DNA of 50,195 nucleotides from an uncultured Alistipes sp. GTDB taxonomy: Bacteria; Bacteroidota; Bacteroidia; Bacteroidales; Rikenellaceae. Of the stretch, positions 17,348-26,393 are shown in pieces (the first letter of the stretch is position 1; each line of letters begins with the position of its first letter). The notes below the pieces were generated by a model, which made no database searches, was not told where the DNA came from, and saw only the letters and a program-made list of their open reading frames with translations. The stretch spans positions 1-50,195 of the forward strand of contig UQUQ01000017.1 in the NCBI GenBank assembly GCA_900544265.1. Reading direction: 5' to 3'. The translations under genes were made by a program, and so were the position numbers.

Positions 17348-18121
17348 TCAGGCGACTGAACAGGGGATGCCGAGCGCCTCGACGCGGGCGGCGATGCGGA
17401 GCAGCTCCTCGCGCGGAACCTTCTCGAGGGTGGGGCAGGGGGTGTCGCGGTCGAGCGAGTAGACCATCACCTGCCGCGGGCGGATTTCGTCGACGAGGCG
17501 CAGCCATGCCGCGACCTCCTCTTCGGTGGTGTTGTCGACCGGGGTGCCGTCGCACGTGCCGCGCAGGAACATCGTCTGGAGGATCATCCGCCCCTCGAAG
17601 CGTTTCATCGCCTCGACCGTGGCGCGCACGCTGTAGGCGGCGCTCTGCGGGTTGTTGATGCGCCGCACGGTGGCGTCGAACGCCGAGTCGAGCTTCAGGA
17701 TCGGATTGTCCACGCGCAGCAGCGCCTCACGGACCTCCGCGCGGTGGATCTGCGTGGCGTTCGAGAGCACCGAGACCTTCGCCGTCGGGCAGAGGGCGTC
17801 GCGCAGCGCCAGGACGTCGCCGATGATCTCGCCGAAGTCGGGATGGAGCGTCGGCTCGCCGTTCCCGGCGAAGGTGATGACATCGGGCGGCGTGCCCGCG
17901 GCGACCATGCGCCGCAGCGTCTCGTCCAGCAGGCGTGTGACGTCCGCACGGTCGTTGAAGCGGCGTGCGCCCGGATGCTCGGCGTTCCAGCCGCACTCGC
18001 AGTAGATGCAGTCGAACGAGCAGAGCTTCGATTCGGTGGGCAGCAGGTTGACGCCCAGCGAGAGACCCAGCCGCCGCGAGTGGACCGGGCCGAAAATGAT
18101 GTCGTGGTAGAGGGATGTCAT
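17348..18121 (-). CDS. Radical SAM protein
   Basis: A 257-residue radical SAM enzyme. The iron-sulfur motif is CSFDCIYCECG (CxxxCxxC, about residues 34-41), preceded by the SRRLGLSLGVNLLP stretch seen in a subgroup of small uncharacterised members. ITFAGNGEPTLHPDF is the glycine-rich SAM-binding region. There is no obvious second cluster domain. It sits upstream of yaaA with a 4-base gap. The substrate is unknown. Confidence 0.88.
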   Translation of the reverse strand: MTSLYHDIIFGPVHSRRLGLSLGVNLLPTESKLCSFDCIYCECGWNAEHPGARRFNDRADVTRLLDETLRRMVAAGTPPDVITFAGNGEPTLHPDFGEIIGDVLALRDALCPTAKVSVLSNATQIHRAEVREALLRVDNPILKLDSAFDATVRRINNPQSAAYSVRATVEAMKRFEGRMILQTMFLRGTCDGTPVDNTTEEEVAAWLRLVDEIRPRQVMVYSLDRDTPCPTLEKVPREELLRIAARVEALGIPCSVA

Positions 18122-18166
18122 ACGGCAAATTTAAGAATTATCGCTACCTTTACAAAAACTTCGCCT

Positions 18167-19327
18167 ATGAAACTGCGATTCGGACTGCTGCCGCGCGTCG
18201 TGGCGGCCATCGCCGCGGGCGTCGCCTTCGGCTTCCTGCTGCCCGACTGGGCCGTGCGCATCTTCACGACCTTCAACGCCCTGTTCGGCCAGCTGCTGGG
18301 CTTTGTCATCCCGCTGCTGATCCTCGGGCTCGTGGCGCCGGGCATCGCCGACCTGGGGCGCAGCGCCGGGCGGCTGCTGGCTCTCACGGCGGCGCTGGCC
18401 TATCTCTTCACACTCGTCTCGGGATTCGGCACCTATGCCGTCGGACGGGCCCTCTTCCCGCGGCTGCTGGCCGGCTCCCCGGCCGTGCTGCCCGAGGCGG
18501 ACGCCGTCGATCTGGCCCCCTTCTTCACGGTCGACATGCCGCCAGTCATGGGGGTCATGTCGGCACTGATCCTCGCCTTCGTGCTGGGGCTCGGCATGGC
18601 CTATACGCGCAGCGAGCGCCTGAAGGGGGTGATGGACGACTTCAAGCTGATTGTCGACCGCACGATCGCCGGGGTCATCATCCCGCTGCTGCCGCTCTAC
18701 ATCTTCGGCATTTTCCTGCAGATGACCCGCTCGGGACAGGTGGCGGGCGTGCTGGGCGTCTTCGTGAAGCTCATCGTCGTGATCTTCGCGCTGACGGTCG
18801 TGCTGCTGCTCCTGCAGTTCTCGGTGGCGGGCCTCGCCGCGCGCCGCAACCCCCTGAAGATGCTGCGCACGATGCTCGCGGCCTACGTCACGGCCCTCGG
18901 CACGCAGTCGTCGGCCGCGACGATCCCCGTGACGCTCGAACGGACCGTGCGCCTCGGCGTGCGGCCCGAGCTGGCGTCGTTCGTCGTGCCGCTCTGCGCG
19001 ACGATCCACCTCTCGGGTTCGATGATGAAGATCACGGCCTGTGCGCTGGCCGTGGCGATGCTGGCCGGGCTGGAGATTCCGGCGGCGACCTTCGCGGGGT
19101 TCATCCTGCTGCTGGCCGTGACGATGGTGGCGGCGCCGGGCGTACCGGGCGGGGCGATCATGGCGGCGCTGGGGCTGCTCGAGAGCATGCTGGGCTTCGA
19201 CGAGGCGCTCCTCGGGCTGATGATCGCCACCTACATCGCCATGGACAGCTTCGGCACGGCGACCAATGTCACGGGCGACGGCGCCGTGGCGGTCATCGTC
19301 GATGCCGTCGACCGCCGACGGCGGTGA
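18167..19327 (+). CDS. Dicarboxylate/amino acid:cation symporter (SDF family)
   Basis: A 386-residue member of the sodium:dicarboxylate symporter family, with about eight membrane helices plus re-entrant loops. Family landmarks are the LLGFVIPLLILGLVAPGI helix, the re-entrant segment GTQSSAATIPVTLE and the late DSFGTATNVTGDG motif that coordinates cation and substrate. The substrate, whether glutamate, aspartate, serine or a C4 acid, cannot be read from this. The ATG at 18167 places the first helix at the N-terminus. Divergent from the radical SAM gene by 45 bases. Confidence 0.93.
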   Translation: MKLRFGLLPRVVAAIAAGVAFGFLLPDWAVRIFTTFNALFGQLLGFVIPLLILGLVAPGIADLGRSAGRLLALTAALAYLFTLVSGFGTYAVGRALFPRLLAGSPAVLPEADAVDLAPFFTVDMPPVMGVMSALILAFVLGLGMAYTRSERLKGVMDDFKLIVDRTIAGVIIPLLPLYIFGIFLQMTRSGQVAGVLGVFVKLIVVIFALTVVLLLLQFSVAGLAARRNPLKMLRTMLAAYVTALGTQSSAATIPVTLERTVRLGVRPELASFVVPLCATIHLSGSMMKITACALAVAMLAGLEIPAATFAGFILLLAVTMVAAPGVPGGAIMAALGLLESMLGFDEALLGLMIATYIAMDSFGTATNVTGDGAVAVIVDAVDRRRR

Positions 19328-19404
19328 GTTTGTGCTCCTTGCGTCGGGCGCAAAAGGCAAAAATAGGTATAAATGCGTATCCGCACGGAATAAAAAACGG
19401 CTAA

Positions 19405-19439
19405 TTTTGACCGATTAATCCACATTATTTATACTTTTG
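19405..19439 (+). promoter_or_regulatory. Promoter of the serine-palmitoyltransferase-like gene
   Basis: TACTTTTG at 19432-19439 matches TAnnTTTG. TTTG at 19406-19409 lies 22 bases upstream, slightly longer than the preferred spacing. The predicted start point near 19446 leaves a 5' leader of about 45 bases. Confidence 0.65.
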
Positions 19440-19490
19440 CGCGTCCGAAACGGAATACGGAAAACACAAACACATAAAACTCGATAAGAA

Positions 19491-20762
19491 ATGGTTGATA
19501 TTTTTGAACGCCTCGAGAAAAATGCGGGCGGACCGATCGGTCAGTACATGTCGTATGCCCACGGCTATTTCGCCTTCCCGAAACTCGAGGGCGAGATCGG
19601 CCCCCACATGCTCTTCCGGGGCAAGATGATGCTCAACTGGAGTCTGAACAACTACCTCGGCCTGGCCAACCACCCCGAGGTCCGCAAGGCCGATGCCGAG
19701 GGTGCCGCCAAGTTCGGCATGGCCGCCCCGATGGGCGCCCGCATGATGAGCGGTCAGACCAAATACCACGAGCAGCTCGAGCGCGAGCTGGCCGCCTTCG
19801 TCGGCAAGGAGGATGCCTTCCTGCTCAACTTCGGCTACCAGGGTATGCTCTCGATCATCGACTGCCTGCTCACGCCGCGTGACGTCGTCGTCTACGATGC
19901 CGAGGCCCACGCCTGCATCATCGACGGCCTGCGCCTGCACAAGGGCAAGCGCTTCGTCTACGGCCACAACGACATGGAGTCGCTGCGCCTGCAGCTGCAG
20001 CACGCCACCTCGCTGGCCGAGGAGCAGCACGGCGGCGTGCTGGTCATCACCGAGGGCGTCTTCGGCATGAAGGGCGACCTGGGCAAGCTCGACGAGATCG
20101 TGGCCATGAAGAAGGACTTCAACTTCCGCCTGCTGGTTGACGATGCCCACGGCTTCGGTACGATGGGTGAGGGCGGCCGCGGTACGGCGTCGCACTTCGG
20201 TGTGGTCGACGGCGTGGACGTGCTCTTCAACACCTTCGCCAAGTCGATGGCCGGTATCGGCGCTTTCGTGAGCGGCCCCCGCTGGCTCATCAACCTGCTG
20301 CGCTACAACATGCGTTCGCAGCTCTACGCCAAGTCGCTGCCGATGCCGATGGTGATCGGTGCCATGAAGCGTCTGGAGCTGATCCGCAACCACCCCGAAT
20401 ACCAGCAGAAACTCTGGGAGATCGTGCGTGCGCTCCAGAGCGGCCTGCGTGAGAACGGCTTCAACATCGGTGTGACGAACTCGCCCGTGACCCCCGTCTT
20501 CATGAAGGGCGGCATTCCCGAGGCCACGAACCTGATCGTCGACCTGCGCGAGAACCACGGTGTCTTCTGCTCGATCGTCGTTTACCCGGTGATCCCGAAG
20601 GGCGAGATCATCCTGCGCGTCATCCCGACGGCGGCCCACACGCTCGAGGACGTCAACTTCACGCTCGAGGCCTTCAAGTCGGTGCGCGACAAGCTCGAAA
20701 GCGGTTACTACGCTTCGCTGCCCATCCCGGTCCGCGCCGACGAGGATTTCAAGGTGCGCTGA
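19491..20762 (+). CDS. Alpha-oxoamine synthase, probable serine palmitoyltransferase
   Basis: A 423-residue PLP enzyme of the alpha-oxoamine synthase group, which includes serine palmitoyltransferase, KBL and BioF. Lys251 in FNTFAKSMAGIGAFVSG is the likely PLP Schiff-base lysine, and DDAH at 217-220 the cofactor-contacting pair. The N-terminal 40 residues (YMSYAHGYFAFPKLEGEIG) are longer than in KBL. Bacteroidales make sphingolipids and carry such an enzyme, so serine palmitoyltransferase is the favoured call, but KBL-type activity cannot be excluded by eye. It has its own promoter and a strong terminator, so it is monocistronic. Confidence 0.8.
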   Translation: MVDIFERLEKNAGGPIGQYMSYAHGYFAFPKLEGEIGPHMLFRGKMMLNWSLNNYLGLANHPEVRKADAEGAAKFGMAAPMGARMMSGQTKYHEQLERELAAFVGKEDAFLLNFGYQGMLSIIDCLLTPRDVVVYDAEAHACIIDGLRLHKGKRFVYGHNDMESLRLQLQHATSLAEEQHGGVLVITEGVFGMKGDLGKLDEIVAMKKDFNFRLLVDDAHGFGTMGEGGRGTASHFGVVDGVDVLFNTFAKSMAGIGAFVSGPRWLINLLRYNMRSQLYAKSLPMPMVIGAMKRLELIRNHPEYQQKLWEIVRALQSGLRENGFNIGVTNSPVTPVFMKGGIPEATNLIVDLRENHGVFCSIVVYPVIPKGEIILRVIPTAAHTLEDVNFTLEAFKSVRDKLESGYYASLPIPVRADEDFKVR

Positions 20763-20863
20763 TCGGGTCGCCGGACCGCAGCGGCGCGCGACAGCTTCCG
20801 CCCGGGAGGGCTTTGCCCCGATGGCGGGAAGGACGCGGCCGCGAAGGGCGCGATTCCGCAAAC

Positions 20864-20898
20864 AAACGGCACTCCGGTTTTTCCGGAGTGCCGTTTTT
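20864..20898 (+). terminator. Terminator of the serine-palmitoyltransferase-like gene
   Basis: AAACGGCACTCCGG at 20864-20877 and its perfect complement at 20883-20896, loop TTTTT, then T-rich sequence. It lies about 100 bases after the stop. The rest of 20763-21071 holds only this and the tRNA-Gly promoter. Confidence 0.85.
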
Positions 20899-21008
20899 GT
20901 TCCGGTCGACCTTTTGTGTCGGCCCTTTGTGTCGGCCGGTCTTTTTTTCGGTTTGGGTGGTCGGATGAAACTTTTCTGTTCGGAAAACGTATTATTTTTA
21001 TCGAAAAT

Positions 21009-21039
21009 TTTGCAGGAACGAATTTTCATTCTATATTTG
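21009..21039 (+). promoter_or_regulatory. tRNA-Gly promoter
   Basis: TTTG at 21009-21012, 19 bases, then TATATTTG at 21032-21039: an ideal Bacteroidetes housekeeping promoter. The predicted start point is about 25 bases before the tRNA. Confidence 0.85.
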
Positions 21040-21071
21040 CAGTCCCGAAGCGCAGGTTTCGGAGACGTCAT

Positions 21072-21147
21072 GCGGAAATAGCTCAGTTGGTAGAGCGCAA
21101 CCTTGCCAAGGTTGAGGTCGCGGGTCCGAGTCCCGTTTTCCGCTCCA
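21072..21147 (+). tRNA. tRNA-Gly (anticodon GCC)
   Basis: A full cloverleaf: acceptor GCGGAAA with TTTCCGC, a D arm starting GCTCAGTTGGTAGAGC, anticodon stem CAACC/GGTTG around loop TTGCCAA (anticodon GCC), and a T arm around GGTCCGAGTCC. The 3' CCA is encoded (21145-21147). It reads codons GGC and GGU. Followed by a terminator at 21169-21196. Confidence 0.95.
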
Positions 21148-21168
21148 GAGAGGCAAGAGTGGCAAAAG

Positions 21169-21196
21169 AAAGGAGAATCGCAAGATTCTCCTTTTT
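21169..21196 (+). terminator. tRNA-Gly terminator
   Basis: AAAGGAGAATC and GATTCTCCTTT around the loop GCAA, then more T residues. It lies 21 bases after the tRNA end. Confidence 0.85.
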
Positions 21197-21214
21197 GTTT
21201 TTCGGGGGGGGGAA

Positions 21215-21240
21215 CGGGATTCGACGCCCGCGACCTCAAG
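21215..21240 (-). repeat. Inverted fragment of tRNA-Gly
   Basis: CCGCGACCTCAA at 21228-21239 is the exact reverse complement of tRNA-Gly positions 21112-21123. The preceding CGGGATTCG resembles the complement of its T arm with small changes. On the minus strand this reads as a decayed tRNA 3' half, with no matching 5' half. Confidence 0.6.
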
Positions 21241-21302
21241 GCGCCCCTTTCAGGGGCCGGGGGGTGTCAACAACGAATCGCGGCCGTCACTCGCGCTATG
21301 TG

Positions 21303-21324
21303 CGAGTCCCGTTTTCCGCTTCAG
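21303..21324 (+). repeat. Second copy of the tRNA-Gly 3' end
   Basis: Twenty-one of 22 bases match the tRNA-Gly 3' end at 21127-21148, from CGAGTCCCG through TTTTCCGCT. The CCA becomes TCA. The sequence before it does not fold as a tRNA, so this is a tail fragment, such as an attachment-site remnant or partial duplication. It has its own terminator. Confidence 0.8.
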
Positions 21325-21325
21325 A

Positions 21326-21359
21326 AAAAAGGGAAGAATCTTGCGACTCTTCCCTTTTT
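21326..21359 (+). terminator. Terminator after the duplicated tRNA-Gly tail
   Basis: AAAAAGGGAAGAATC and GACTCTTCCCTTTTT around the loop TTGC, with one A:C mismatch, then T-rich sequence. It has the same layout as the real tRNA-Gly terminator but a different stem. Between here and the start at 21564 I see no further gene. Confidence 0.75.
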
Positions 21360-21563
21360 GTTTTGTCTGCATGGTACAGGGGCTTGTGCCGTTTCCGGGT
21401 TTCGGATGCCGATTCAGGCAAGGTGTAGCCGATTGTATTGCCGACCGGCCGGCGACTTATCGTAAAAAATGCTCCGTTTTGTGATTTCTCGCGGCAATGT
21501 GCTAACTTGCCTTACGGAAACCGCTTGTCGGAATCCGAACTTTAACCCAAAATATTGCAGGAT

Positions 21564-23762
21564 ATGAAGATCGTACACTGGTTGTGCGCCTTGTGCCTGG
21601 TGGCTGCGGCGGTCCCGTCGGCGGCGCAGGTGCGCATCGTAAGGCATGGAAAGGCCGTGGCGCGGATTGTCGCCGATCCGGCCGATTCGGTGGACATGCG
21701 GGCGGCGGCGCTGTTGCAGGAGCTCGTCGGACGCATCAGCGGGGCGCGGCTGCCCGTCGTGGCGCCGGGAAAGCCCCGTCGCGGCGACATTGTCCTCGGC
21801 GCCGGGGATGCCCGTGGATTGACCGAGGACGGCTTCCGGCTGAAGACCCGCGACGGGCGGCTGATGATCTCCGACGGAGGCGGCAAGGGGACCATTTACG
21901 GCGTGGTGACCCTGCTGGAGCAGTACCTCGGCGTCGCCTGCTACGGAAACAACGCCTGGCGGCTGACCCGGAGCCGCGACGTGACGATCCCCGCACTGGA
22001 CCACGCCGAGAATCCGGCATTCCGCTACCGGCAGAGCCAGTGCTATGCGATGGCCGAACCCTTCTACCGCGACTGGTTCCGCTTTGAGGAGCCGCAGGAG
22101 ACCTTCGCCGGCGGCTACTGGGTCCACACCTTCGACCGCATCCTGCCGTCGGAGGTCTACGGACGGAGCCACCCCGAATACTACGCCTTCATCAACGGCG
22201 AGCGGCGTCCGGGCAAGGCGAGCCAGTGGTGTCTGACCAATCCCGAGCTCTTCGAGGTGGTCTGCACGAAGATCGACTCGATCTTCCGGGCCAACCCCGG
22301 GATGCACACGATCTCGGTGAGCCAGAACGACGGCAACTTCACCAACTGCACCTGCCCCGCGTGCCGGGCGCTCGACGAGCGCGAGGGCGGGCCGTCGGGC
22401 AGCCTCATCCACTTCCTGAACCGGCTGGCCGACCGCTTCCCCGACAAGGAGTTTTCGACGCTGGCCTACCTCTACACGATGCACCCGCCCAAACATGTCA
22501 AGCCGCGGCCCAACGTCAACATCATGCTCTGCGACATCGACTGCAAGCGCGAGGTGCCCCTGACGGACAATGCCTCGGGCCGCGACTTCGTGCGGGCGCT
22601 GGAGGGGTGGTCGGCCATCAGCGACAACCTCTTCGTCTGGGACTACGGCATCAATTTCGACAACATGCTCTCGCCCTTCCCCAACTTCCCGATCCTGCAG
22701 AAGAACATCCAACTCTTCCGCCGCAACCACGTGACGATGCACTTCTCGCAGATCGGCGGCGAGCGGGGCAGCTGCTTCCCCGAGATGCGGGCCTACATGG
22801 TGAGCAAGCTGATGTGGAATCCCGATCTGGACAGCGACTCGCTCATGCGCTCCTTCATGCGCGGCTATTACGGTGCGGCGGCGCCCCATATCTACCAGTA
22901 CGAGAAGCTGCTCGAAGGGGGCCTGCTGGCCAGCGGCAAGGAGCTCTGGATCTACGATTCGCCGGTGACCCACAAGGAGGGCATGCTCAATGGCAACTGC
23001 CGCCGGCGCTACAACGAACTCTTTGACCTGGCCGAGGCGGCCGTGGCCGACGATTCGGTGCTGCTCGACCGCGTGCGCCTCTCGCGCCTGCCGCTCCAGT
23101 ACTCCGAGCTGGAGATCGACCGTGCCGAAGGGGTGCCGGACCCCGCCGCTACGGCGGCCCGGCTTGCGCTTTTCGAGGAGCGCTGCCGTCATTTCGCTAT
23201 TCCGATCATCAACGAGCGGCGCAATACGCCCGAGGAGTACTGCCGCCTCTACCGTGTGCGCTACATGCCCGACAGGACGCGGCGGCCCGACCTGGCGCGC
23301 GGTGCCCGGGTGGTGTGGATCGAGGCTCCGTCGCCCAAATACGTGCAGCTGGGTGAGACGGCGCTGACCGACGGACTCTTCGGCGGCACGACCTATGTCG
23401 AGAGCTGGGTCGGCTGGGAGGGGCGCGACGGCAGCTTCCTCATCGACCTCGGGGAGGAGAAGGAGGTGTCGGAGGTCGAGTGCGACTTCCTGCACCAGCT
23501 CGGGGCATGGATTCTGCTGCCCGAGCGGGTCTCCTGCTCGCTCTCGTGCGACAACGCCGCCTACGAGCCCTTCGGCGAGCAGGCCTTTGCCGAGGACCGC
23601 TCCCCGCAGGTCAAGTTCGTGCAGGCGACCTTCCGGCGCGACAAACCCGTCCGGGCGCGGTATGTGCGCATCGACATCGTCGGAACGAAGAACTGCCCGT
23701 CGTGGCACTACGGCGTCGGACACCCCTCGTGGTTCTTCCTCGACGAGGTGAGCGTGCGGTGA
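21564..23762 (+). CDS. Secreted DUF4838 protein, probable glycan-active
   Basis: A 732-residue exported protein. Signal peptide about 1-21 (MKIVHWLCALCLVAAAVPSA, cleavage near AQ). Residues about 22-130 resemble the N-terminal domain found before GH20 and GH67 catalytic domains (IVLGAGDARGL, then GGGKGTIYGVVTLLEQYLGV). Residues about 150-430 fit DUF4838 (FRYRQSQCYAMAEPFY, CLTNPELFEVVC, SVSQNDGNFTNCTCPAC). The end (about 600-732) looks like a discoidin/F5-8C-type sugar-binding fold (GSFLIDLGEEKEVSEVE). The family is common in gut Bacteroidetes near glycan genes; its reaction is not settled. The ATG at 21564 gives a clean signal peptide. Confidence 0.82.
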   Translation: MKIVHWLCALCLVAAAVPSAAQVRIVRHGKAVARIVADPADSVDMRAAALLQELVGRISGARLPVVAPGKPRRGDIVLGAGDARGLTEDGFRLKTRDGRLMISDGGGKGTIYGVVTLLEQYLGVACYGNNAWRLTRSRDVTIPALDHAENPAFRYRQSQCYAMAEPFYRDWFRFEEPQETFAGGYWVHTFDRILPSEVYGRSHPEYYAFINGERRPGKASQWCLTNPELFEVVCTKIDSIFRANPGMHTISVSQNDGNFTNCTCPACRALDEREGGPSGSLIHFLNRLADRFPDKEFSTLAYLYTMHPPKHVKPRPNVNIMLCDIDCKREVPLTDNASGRDFVRALEGWSAISDNLFVWDYGINFDNMLSPFPNFPILQKNIQLFRRNHVTMHFSQIGGERGSCFPEMRAYMVSKLMWNPDLDSDSLMRSFMRGYYGAAAPHIYQYEKLLEGGLLASGKELWIYDSPVTHKEGMLNGNCRRRYNELFDLAEAAVADDSVLLDRVRLSRLPLQYSELEIDRAEGVPDPAATAARLALFEERCRHFAIPIINERRNTPEEYCRLYRVRYMPDRTRRPDLARGARVVWIEAPSPKYVQLGETALTDGLFGGTTYVESWVGWEGRDGSFLIDLGEEKEVSEVECDFLHQLGAWILLPERVSCSLSCDNAAYEPFGEQAFAEDRSPQVKFVQATFRRDKPVRARYVRIDIVGTKNCPSWHYGVGHPSWFFLDEVSVR

Positions 23763-23824
23763 CGTGGTGATACGGTGACGCGGGGGATGACGTGGTAGTG
23801 CGGCGCCGGCAGCCAGGTTGGCTG

Positions 23825-23858
23825 AAAAGGGGTCGATTCTGCGGAATCGGCCCCTTTT
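23825..23858 (+). terminator. Terminator after the DUF4838 gene
   Basis: A 15-pair stem: AAAAGGGGTCGATTC with GAATCGGCCCCTTTT, loop TGCG, one T:G pair. It lies 62 bases after the stop. In the rest of the 402-base gap to the GH3 gene I see no gene and no clear consensus promoter. Confidence 0.85.
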
Positions 23859-24164
23859 GCCCGGTCCGGATCCCCTGTTCGGATGACGGTCAGGCGTTCG
23901 CCGGTCGCGGGTTGTCGTTTTTTTGCGGTCCTAACGTGTTGGAACAGCGGATGGTATACTTACGTGTCGTTTTTTCGGACGGTGAAAAAGGACGGAAATC
24001 CATTCTGAATGATTATCTTTCAAGGGTGATTCGGCATGCGGCGGTGCCGGTCCGGGACGAAAAGGGGGCGCTCACGGCCGCTTTGTGGCGTGGGCCCCGG
24101 TGATCAGGCCGCCTCGCCGCGCATTCCGAATGACGTTTGCCTTGTGAAGAATCAGGATGAAACC

Positions 24165-26393
24165 ATGAGACCCATTCAAACCATTGCGTGCGCGCTGTCG
24201 CTGTTCCTGTGCGGATGTTCGGCCGGAAGTGCCTTCCGGGAGGTGGAAATCGGAGAGCCCTACGGCCGCAAGGTCGACTCCGTGCTGTCGCTCATGACGC
24301 TGGAGGAGAAGATCGGCCAGCTCAATCAGTATACGGGCAACGGGCAGGCGACGGGCCCCGTCATCGACGACACGACCAAGATCGCCCAAATCGAAAAGGG
24401 GCTGGTGGGCTCCATGCTCAACATCCGGGGGGCGGAGCGGACCCGCAGGCTTCAGGAGCACGCCATGAAGTCGCGGCTGCGCATTCCGCTGCTGTTCGGG
24501 CTCGACGTCATCCACGGCATGCAGACCGTCTTCCCCGTGCCGCTGGCCGAGGCGTCGAGTTTCGATCTCGACCTCATGCGGCGCACGGCTGCCGGTGCGG
24601 CGCGCGAAGCGGCGGCCCAGGGGGTGCACTGGACCTTCGCCCCGATGGTGGACATCAGCCGCGACGCCCGGTGGGGGCGGGTCGTGGAGGGGGCCGGCGA
24701 GGACCCCTGGTACGGATCGCTCGTCGCCCGGGCCCGGGTCGAGGGGTTTCAGGGCCGCTCGCTGGCGGATGTCACGACGGTGATGGCCTGTGCCAAGCAT
24801 TTCGCCGCCTACGGAGCCTGCATTGCGGGCAAGGATTACAACACGACGGACCTCTCGCTCCTGACGCTGCACGATACCTACCTGCCGCCCTTCCGGGCTG
24901 CCGTCGAGAGCGGCGTCGGCTCCGTCATGAACGGATTCAACGACCTGAACGGCATCCCGGCCACGGGCAACGCATACCTTCAGCGCACGCTGCTCAAGGG
25001 CGAATGGGGATTCGACGGGCTGACCGTCTCGGACTGGGGCTCGATCGGCGAGATGGTGCCGCACGGCTATGCGGCCGATCTGCGCGATGCCGCCCGGGCC
25101 GCCATCACGGCCGGCTGCGATGTGGACATGGAGTCGCGGGCCTACGTCTCCCGGCTGCGCGGACTGGTCGCGGACGGCGAGGTCGCCGAGGCCTGCATCG
25201 ATGATGCCGTGCGGCGCATCCTGCTGAAAAAGTTTCAGCTCGGCCTTTTCGACGATCCGTTCCGCTACTGCGATCCGGAGCGGGAGGCCCGGACTGTTCT
25301 CTGCGATTCGTTGAGGAGCCTTGCACGGGAGGCCGCCATGCGGTCGATCGTCCTGTTGAAGAACGACGGCGAAACCCTCCCGCTGGACCGTTTCACGGGG
25401 ACCGTTGCGCTGATCGGTGCCCTGGCCGACTCGCGCATCGACATGCGCGGCATCTGGGCCTCCGATGGGGCGGTGGAGGAGGTGGTGACCGTCCGGGAGG
25501 GGCTCGAGGCCCGGTACGGACGAGCGAAGGTCCTCTATGCCGAGGGGTACGATCTGGAGACCAACCGGCTGCATCTGGCACCCGCGCTGGCAGCCGCCCG
25601 CCGGGCCGACGTGGTGGTGGTCGCCGTGGGGGAGCGTTATTTCCAGAGCGGCGAGGCCCGGTCGAAGGCCGACATCGCCATCCCGCGGCAGCATGAGGAG
25701 CTGGTCCGCGCCCTGAAAGGGTGCGGCAAACGGGTCATCACCCTGCTTATGGGCGGGCGTCCGATGATTTTCGACGGGGCGGCCGCCCATTCCGACGCCG
25801 TGTTGCTCACCTGGTGGCTCGGGACGGAGGCCGGGAACGCCATTGCGGACGTGCTCTCCGGGGAGTACAATCCCTCCGGGAAGCTGCCGATGACCTTCCC
25901 GGCACACGTCGGACAGATTCCCATTTACTACAACTACAAAAGCACCGGCCGCCCCGAGAGCAAGGCGGGAGGCTATACCTGCTCCTACCAGGACATCGAC
26001 TTTGAACCGGCCTATCCGTTCGGCTTCGGATTGAGCTATACGACCTTCGAGATCGGCACGCCGACCCTCGAAAAGCGGGAGTGGCGGCTCGACGAGCCGG
26101 TGACGGTCCGCGTTACGGTCAAGAATACCGGTCACCGCACGGGTCGGGAGACCGTCCAGCTCTACATCCGGGATCACGTGGGTTCCGTGACCCGTCCCGT
26201 GCGGGAGCTGCGCGGGTTCCGTCAGGTGCTCCTCCGGCCCGGCGAACAGACCGAGGTCGTCTTCACCCTGGGGGCGGCGGAGCTGGGATTCTGGAACGCC
26301 GATCTGCGCTACGTCGTCGAACCGGGCGTCTTCAGCGTGATGTGCGGCCCCGATTCAAAAAACGTGAAGACAGCGGAGTTCGAGTTGCGGTAG
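24165..26393 (+). CDS. Glycoside hydrolase family 3, beta-glucosidase type (BglX-like) lipoprotein
   Basis: A 742-residue GH3 enzyme. The N-terminus MRPIQTIACALSLFLCGCSA is a lipoprotein signal with the lipidated Cys in CGCSAG, so it is anchored in an outer or periplasmic membrane face. Domain 1 is the TIM-barrel; Asp290 in LTVSDWGSIGEM is the expected nucleophile, and KHFAAYGACIAGKDYNTTD a substrate-loop region. The alpha/beta sandwich follows (TLLMGGRPMIFDGAA, YPFGFGLSYTTFEIG), then a fibronectin-III-like end (VTVKNTGHRTGRETVQLYI). It removes terminal glucosyl or related units from oligosaccharides; the exact linkage is unknown. Next to the DUF4838 gene but separated by a terminator. Confidence 0.93.
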   Translation: MRPIQTIACALSLFLCGCSAGSAFREVEIGEPYGRKVDSVLSLMTLEEKIGQLNQYTGNGQATGPVIDDTTKIAQIEKGLVGSMLNIRGAERTRRLQEHAMKSRLRIPLLFGLDVIHGMQTVFPVPLAEASSFDLDLMRRTAAGAAREAAAQGVHWTFAPMVDISRDARWGRVVEGAGEDPWYGSLVARARVEGFQGRSLADVTTVMACAKHFAAYGACIAGKDYNTTDLSLLTLHDTYLPPFRAAVESGVGSVMNGFNDLNGIPATGNAYLQRTLLKGEWGFDGLTVSDWGSIGEMVPHGYAADLRDAARAAITAGCDVDMESRAYVSRLRGLVADGEVAEACIDDAVRRILLKKFQLGLFDDPFRYCDPEREARTVLCDSLRSLAREAAMRSIVLLKNDGETLPLDRFTGTVALIGALADSRIDMRGIWASDGAVEEVVTVREGLEARYGRAKVLYAEGYDLETNRLHLAPALAAARRADVVVVAVGERYFQSGEARSKADIAIPRQHEELVRALKGCGKRVITLLMGGRPMIFDGAAAHSDAVLLTWWLGTEAGNAIADVLSGEYNPSGKLPMTFPAHVGQIPIYYNYKSTGRPESKAGGYTCSYQDIDFEPAYPFGFGLSYTTFEIGTPTLEKREWRLDEPVTVRVTVKNTGHRTGRETVQLYIRDHVGSVTRPVRELRGFRQVLLRPGEQTEVVFTLGAAELGFWNADLRYVVEPGVFSVMCGPDSKNVKTAEFELR

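Noticed and set aside
21249..21320. A second complete tRNA before the duplicated Gly tail
   Set aside because: No acceptor 5' strand, D arm or anticodon arm can be formed; only the 3' tail is present.
23792..24103. 103-codon open frame between DUF4838 and GH3 genes
   Set aside because: It spans a strong terminator, lacks a recognisable family and has no signal of coding beyond openness.
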